A DNA stretch of 7,252 nt, taken from positions 1 through 7,252 of the forward strand of contig JAFAGU010000366.1 of the NCBI GenBank assembly GCA_019237595.1. The letters are read 5' to 3'. The stretch is from Betaproteobacteria bacterium. Lineage in GTDB: Bacteria; Pseudomonadota; Gammaproteobacteria; Burkholderiales; SG8-39. Below the pieces are notes generated by a model. That model was not told where the DNA came from and made no database searches. It saw nothing but the letters and a program-made list of their open reading frames with translations. Below, in pieces: positions 6,552 through 7,252 of the stretch. The position numbers and the translations under genes are program-made. Numbering within the stretch: position 1 is the first letter of the stretch; every line of letters begins with the position of its first letter.

Positions 6552-6857
6552 ATGCCCCTGCCTGCCGAGAGGTTTCCCTTCACCGCACGGCTGATCGCGC
6601 TCGCGCCTCTCGAGGCGGGCGTCTATGTCCTGTGGCACGGCGAGGATCTCATCTACATCGGCCACGCGAAGGGCGGCCGCGCGACGCTGCGCGCCTGCCT
6701 GCTCGATCACTTCTCCGGCGTGTCGGGACCCTGCACGAGGCGCGCCAATTTCTATGGCTGGGAGCTCAGCGAGGACCCCGAGGGCGACGAAGCGCGGCTC
6801 CTGGTCGAATATCGCTCGCTCAACCAGCGCCTGCCCCGCTGTAACGCGCGGGCCTAG
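6552..6857 (+). CDS. Stand-alone GIY-YIG domain protein (101 aa)
   Basis: The whole protein is one GIY-YIG fold: the GVY strand at 23-25, YIG at 35-37, the candidate catalytic arginine R47 (or R43), H53, the metal-binding glutamate E86 in LLVEYRSLNQRLPRCN, and the conserved asparagine N98 at the end. All key positions of the nuclease family are therefore present. Family members cut DNA (UvrC, homing endonucleases, SLX1-like proteins), but the cellular job of small single-domain bacterial members is mostly unknown. No DNA-binding extension, signal peptide or membrane segment is seen. It starts 10 bases after the cbpA stop, in the place where cbpM is often found, so it is likely in the same transcript. 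The ATG at 6552 has no good ribosome-binding site; translation may be coupled to cbpA. An out-of-frame ATG at 6547 is not used. Confidence 0.85.
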   Translation: MPLPAERFPFTARLIALAPLEAGVYVLWHGEDLIYIGHAKGGRATLRACLLDHFSGVSGPCTRRANFYGWELSEDPEGDEARLLVEYRSLNQRLPRCNARA

Positions 6858-6888
6858 CGAGGGTTTTCCGCCGGGGCACAGGCCTTGC

Positions 6889-7252
6889 ATGGCCGCCGGC
6901 ATGCCACTTACCCGGGAACAGAGCATCGAGCTGGGCGCCGTAATCGGCGAGCGCAGGAACGCGCTGCTGCAGGAGATCCGCGAGGACGTGGCTCGCGCGC
7001 GCGAGCACTCGTTCGGCGAGCTCGCCGGGCCGGCGCCGGACCCGGGCGACCAGTCGGTCGCCGACCTGATCGCGGATCTCGAGCAGGCGGACGTGGGGAG
7101 AGATCTCGACGAGCTCCGCGCGCTCGAGGCGGCGCATGCGCGCTTCCGCGAGGGCCGCTACGGGATCTGCGTCGACTGCGGCGCCGACATCGAGTACGCC
7201 AGGCTGCGCGCCAACCCCTCGGCCATCCGCTGCATCCACTGCCAGCGCGTGC
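6889..7252 (+). CDS. DksA/TraR-family zinc-finger protein (partial, C-terminus beyond the right edge)
   Basis: The frame is open for 121 codons to the window end. A helical N-terminal coiled coil (about 8-45 and 56-90) is joined by a tip with D51-P-G-D54, matching the DxxD tip of DksA that reaches the RNA polymerase active site. It is followed by the zinc finger C94-x2-C97-x17-C115-x2-C118. It is shorter than E. coli DksA (151 aa, from memory) and resembles the short DksA-like proteins of proteobacteria. Known family role: binds the secondary channel of RNA polymerase and alters initiation, with or without ppGpp. The start at 6889 has a weak AGG six to seven bases upstream; an in-frame ATG at 6901 (MPLTREQ) is an equally usual family start. 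It lies 31 bases after the GIY-YIG gene on the same strand and may belong to the same operon. Probably only a few residues are missing. Confidence 0.88.
   Translation, partial: MAAGMPLTREQSIELGAVIGERRNALLQEIREDVARAREHSFGELAGPAPDPGDQSVADLIADLEQADVGRDLDELRALEAAHARFREGRYGICVDCGADIEYARLRANPSAIRCIHCQRV

Noticed and set aside
6858..6888. Possible terminator (TTTT run) between the GIY-YIG gene and the DksA-like gene
   Set aside because: There is no stable stem directly before the four T residues, and they are followed by more GC sequence.
6820..7239. Minus-strand open frame of 139 codons
   Set aside because: It lies opposite the DksA-like gene, whose zinc-finger cysteines and DxxD tip are clear on the plus strand.

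Overview
The window is very GC-rich, densely coded DNA with the codon use of a high-GC proteobacterium. The FixI/CcoI-type copper ATPase, a Pat-type acyl-CoA synthetase/acetyltransferase, a CbpA co-chaperone and two FNR/ANR-type palindromes together suggest a beta- (or gamma-) proteobacterium that lives at varying oxygen. Betaproteobacteria is my preferred guess, but this is inference. There is no sign of a phage, insertion sequence, CRISPR array, tRNA or rRNA.

Layout. Bases 1965 down to 1 (minus strand, running off the left edge) encode most of a CcoI/FixI-like Cu+-exporting P-type ATPase. A 122-base divergent gap (1966-2087) holds an FNR-like box. On the plus strand follow a small unknown gene (2088-2342) and a full-length Pat-like protein (2390-5056). 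A minus-strand rubrerythrin-like diiron protein (5040-5555) overlaps the end of pat tail to tail. A 68-base divergent gap with a second FNR-like box separates it from cbpA (5624-6541), which is followed 10 bases later by a stand-alone GIY-YIG domain protein (6552-6857). A DksA/TraR-type zinc-finger protein (6889 onward) runs off the right edge.

How the parts fit. The two FNR-like boxes are placed identically relative to the ATPase and the diiron-protein genes: the same 14-base palindrome form, the same 22-base spacer to an AGCAT element, and the same 11-base step to the ATG. This is the geometry of an FNR class II activated promoter, and it would put the transcription start at or next to the start codon. 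The locus therefore looks like part of a low-oxygen regulon. It combines copper supply for a high-affinity cytochrome oxidase, a diiron protein for oxygen, peroxide or iron, control of acyl-CoA and protein acetylation, a chaperone, and a transcription-modulating DksA-like factor. The Pat homologue keeps the phospho-histidine that the E. coli enzyme has lost, so it may be a true two-activity enzyme. No complete, clearly new defence or mobile system is visible. The most novel points are the shared promoter layout, the intact synthetase half of Pat, and the two poorly known small proteins.
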